Origin: Lachnospiraceae bacterium
Lineage (GTDB): Bacteria > Bacillota_A > Clostridia > Lachnospirales > Lachnospiraceae
NCBI GenBank assembly: GCA_017614185.1
Contig: JAGACI010000228.1
Location: 1-5,408, forward strand
Reading direction: 5' to 3'
DNA length: 5,408 nt
Position 1 is the first letter of the stretch, and every line of letters begins with the position of its first letter. A program made the position numbers and the translations under genes. The notes under the pieces are model-generated. The model worked only from the letters and a program-made list of their open reading frames with translations. It made no database searches and was not told where the DNA came from. Of this stretch, positions 4,861 to 5,408 are shown piece after piece.

Positions 4861-5288
4861 TGAAAAACAGCGATAATAAAGCTATAATCTTAAGGCCTCA
4901 TCATCTTCTTTGTACCCAGGGCTACAGCGGCCATGGATACAGCCCTGAGTTTGTTGAAAACATGGACAGGGTTGTTGACAGATTAAGAAATGGGGATGAC
5001 TTAATCAAGATAACTTATTCTACGGACGAACTTTGCAGTAAATGCCCCAATAAGCTTGGCGAGGATTGCTGCGAGACTCAGGATAAGGTAAAATGGTTTG
5101 ATGACAGGGTAGTGGAGTACTTTGGCATTGAAGAGAAAGAGTATCACTACCGTGAGATAATCAGAGAAATTGATGACAAGATGACCGGTGAGATGATGGA
5201 TGTGATCTGCTCCAAATGCAGCTGGTATCCAATCAGTTCCTGCCGAAAAAGGATTTTAGAGGAAAAACCTTCAAGTGGAAGAGAATAA
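4860..5288 (+). CDS. DUF1284 family cysteine-rich protein
   Basis: This 142-residue soluble protein starts with ATG in the TAATG overlap with bioY, so its translation is probably coupled; no good Shine-Dalgarno is seen. The N-terminal 'LRPHHLLCTQGYSGHGYSPEF' (11-31) and the spaced cysteines are typical of DUF1284. Cys18, Cys59, Cys62, Cys70, Cys71, Cys117, Cys120 and Cys128 form groups CxxC, CC and CxxC-x7-C. This could hold an Fe-S cluster or zinc, but that is inferred from the spacing only. The function of the family is unknown to me. Its position between biotin uptake and the biotin repressor/ligase, under the same operator, suggests a role linked to biotin or to a biotin-dependent step. 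The gene end overlaps the birA start by 14 nt. Confidence 0.85.
   Translation: MKNSDNKAIILRPHHLLCTQGYSGHGYSPEFVENMDRVVDRLRNGDDLIKITYSTDELCSKCPNKLGEDCCETQDKVKWFDDRVVEYFGIEEKEYHYREIIREIDDKMTGEMMDVICSKCSWYPISSCRKRILEEKPSSGRE
5258..5263 (+). promoter_or_regulatory. Ribosome binding site for a GTG start of birA
   Basis: AGAGGA lies 11 nt before GTG 5275, inside the DUF1284 gene. An in-frame TAG at 5257-5259 excludes any start further upstream. The next ATG, at 5341, would remove the beginning of the DNA-binding domain. GTG 5275 is the best choice. Confidence 0.65.
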
Positions 5289-5408
5289 ATCTACCAAATC
5301 GCTTGTCCTGGGGCTTCTTAAGAACAGCGGAAGCATATTTATGTCGGGACAGGAAATAGCACAAAAGCTGTTTGTCACAAGGGCAGCTGTCTGGAAAGCC
5401 ATAAAAGC
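5275..5408 (+). CDS. birA: BirA bifunctional biotin repressor / biotin-protein ligase, N-terminal part (runs off window)
   Basis: Forty-four codons are visible from GTG 5275. They encode the winged helix-turn-helix domain of group II biotin ligases: 'SLVLGLLKNSGSIFMSGQEIAQKLFVTRAAVWKAIK' (residues 9-44). 'SGQEIAQKL' is the first helix of the motif and 'TRAAVWKAIK' the recognition helix, close to the usual 'SRTAVWK'. The ligase domain lies beyond the window. In this family the protein joins biotin to carboxylases and, as a biotinyl-AMP-bound dimer, represses biotin genes. The presence of the DNA-binding domain agrees with the BirA operator at 4104-4135, so the operon is probably self-regulated. 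The reading frame overlaps the end of the DUF1284 gene by 14 nt. Confidence 0.9.
   Translation, partial: MEENKSTKSLVLGLLKNSGSIFMSGQEIAQKLFVTRAAVWKAIK

Overview
The window looks like a chromosomal segment of a low-to-mid GC Firmicute, most likely a Lachnospiraceae relative of Butyrivibrio or Roseburia. This is inferred from gene content and codon style, not from a marker gene. The tRNA genes do not encode CCA, the promoters are strong TTGACA/TATAAT types, and a bioY - DUF1284 - birA gene order is present.

Layout: (1) 2-511 is the 3' part of an ABC-2 type transporter permease whose start lies before the window. (2) A consensus promoter (531-559) drives four tRNA genes, Arg(TCT), His(GTG), Gln(TTG) and Lys(TTT), ending in a hairpin terminator at 1007-1038. 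(3) 1113-3328 is a complete polar amino acid ABC importer operon: lipoprotein binding protein, permease, ATPase. (4) A second consensus promoter (3325-3353), whose -35 box contains the ATPase stop codon, drives tRNA-Leu(TAG) behind a repetitive leader of about 147 nt. A strong terminator follows at 3591-3631. (5) 3632-4100 has no gene but is highly ordered. A palindromic element with three internal hairpins is closed by copies of the tRNA-Leu acceptor end, and is followed by an array of ten GGTAATAA/TTATTACC octamers in strictly alternating orientation, spaced 26 bp centre to centre (52-bp period). (6) A BirA-type biotin operator overlaps the promoter of bioY, a DUF1284 cysteine-rich protein gene and the start of birA, which runs off the window.

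The biotin cluster forms a closed loop: BirA probably represses at 4104-4135 when biotin is sufficient, controlling uptake through BioY and its own synthesis. The amino acid importer and tRNA-Leu are transcriptionally continuous, because no terminator separates them.

The most unusual parts are the 26-bp alternating-orientation array (3796-4038) and the structured sequences around tRNA-Leu that reuse pieces of that tRNA gene in direct and inverted orientation. I do not recognise either as a described element.
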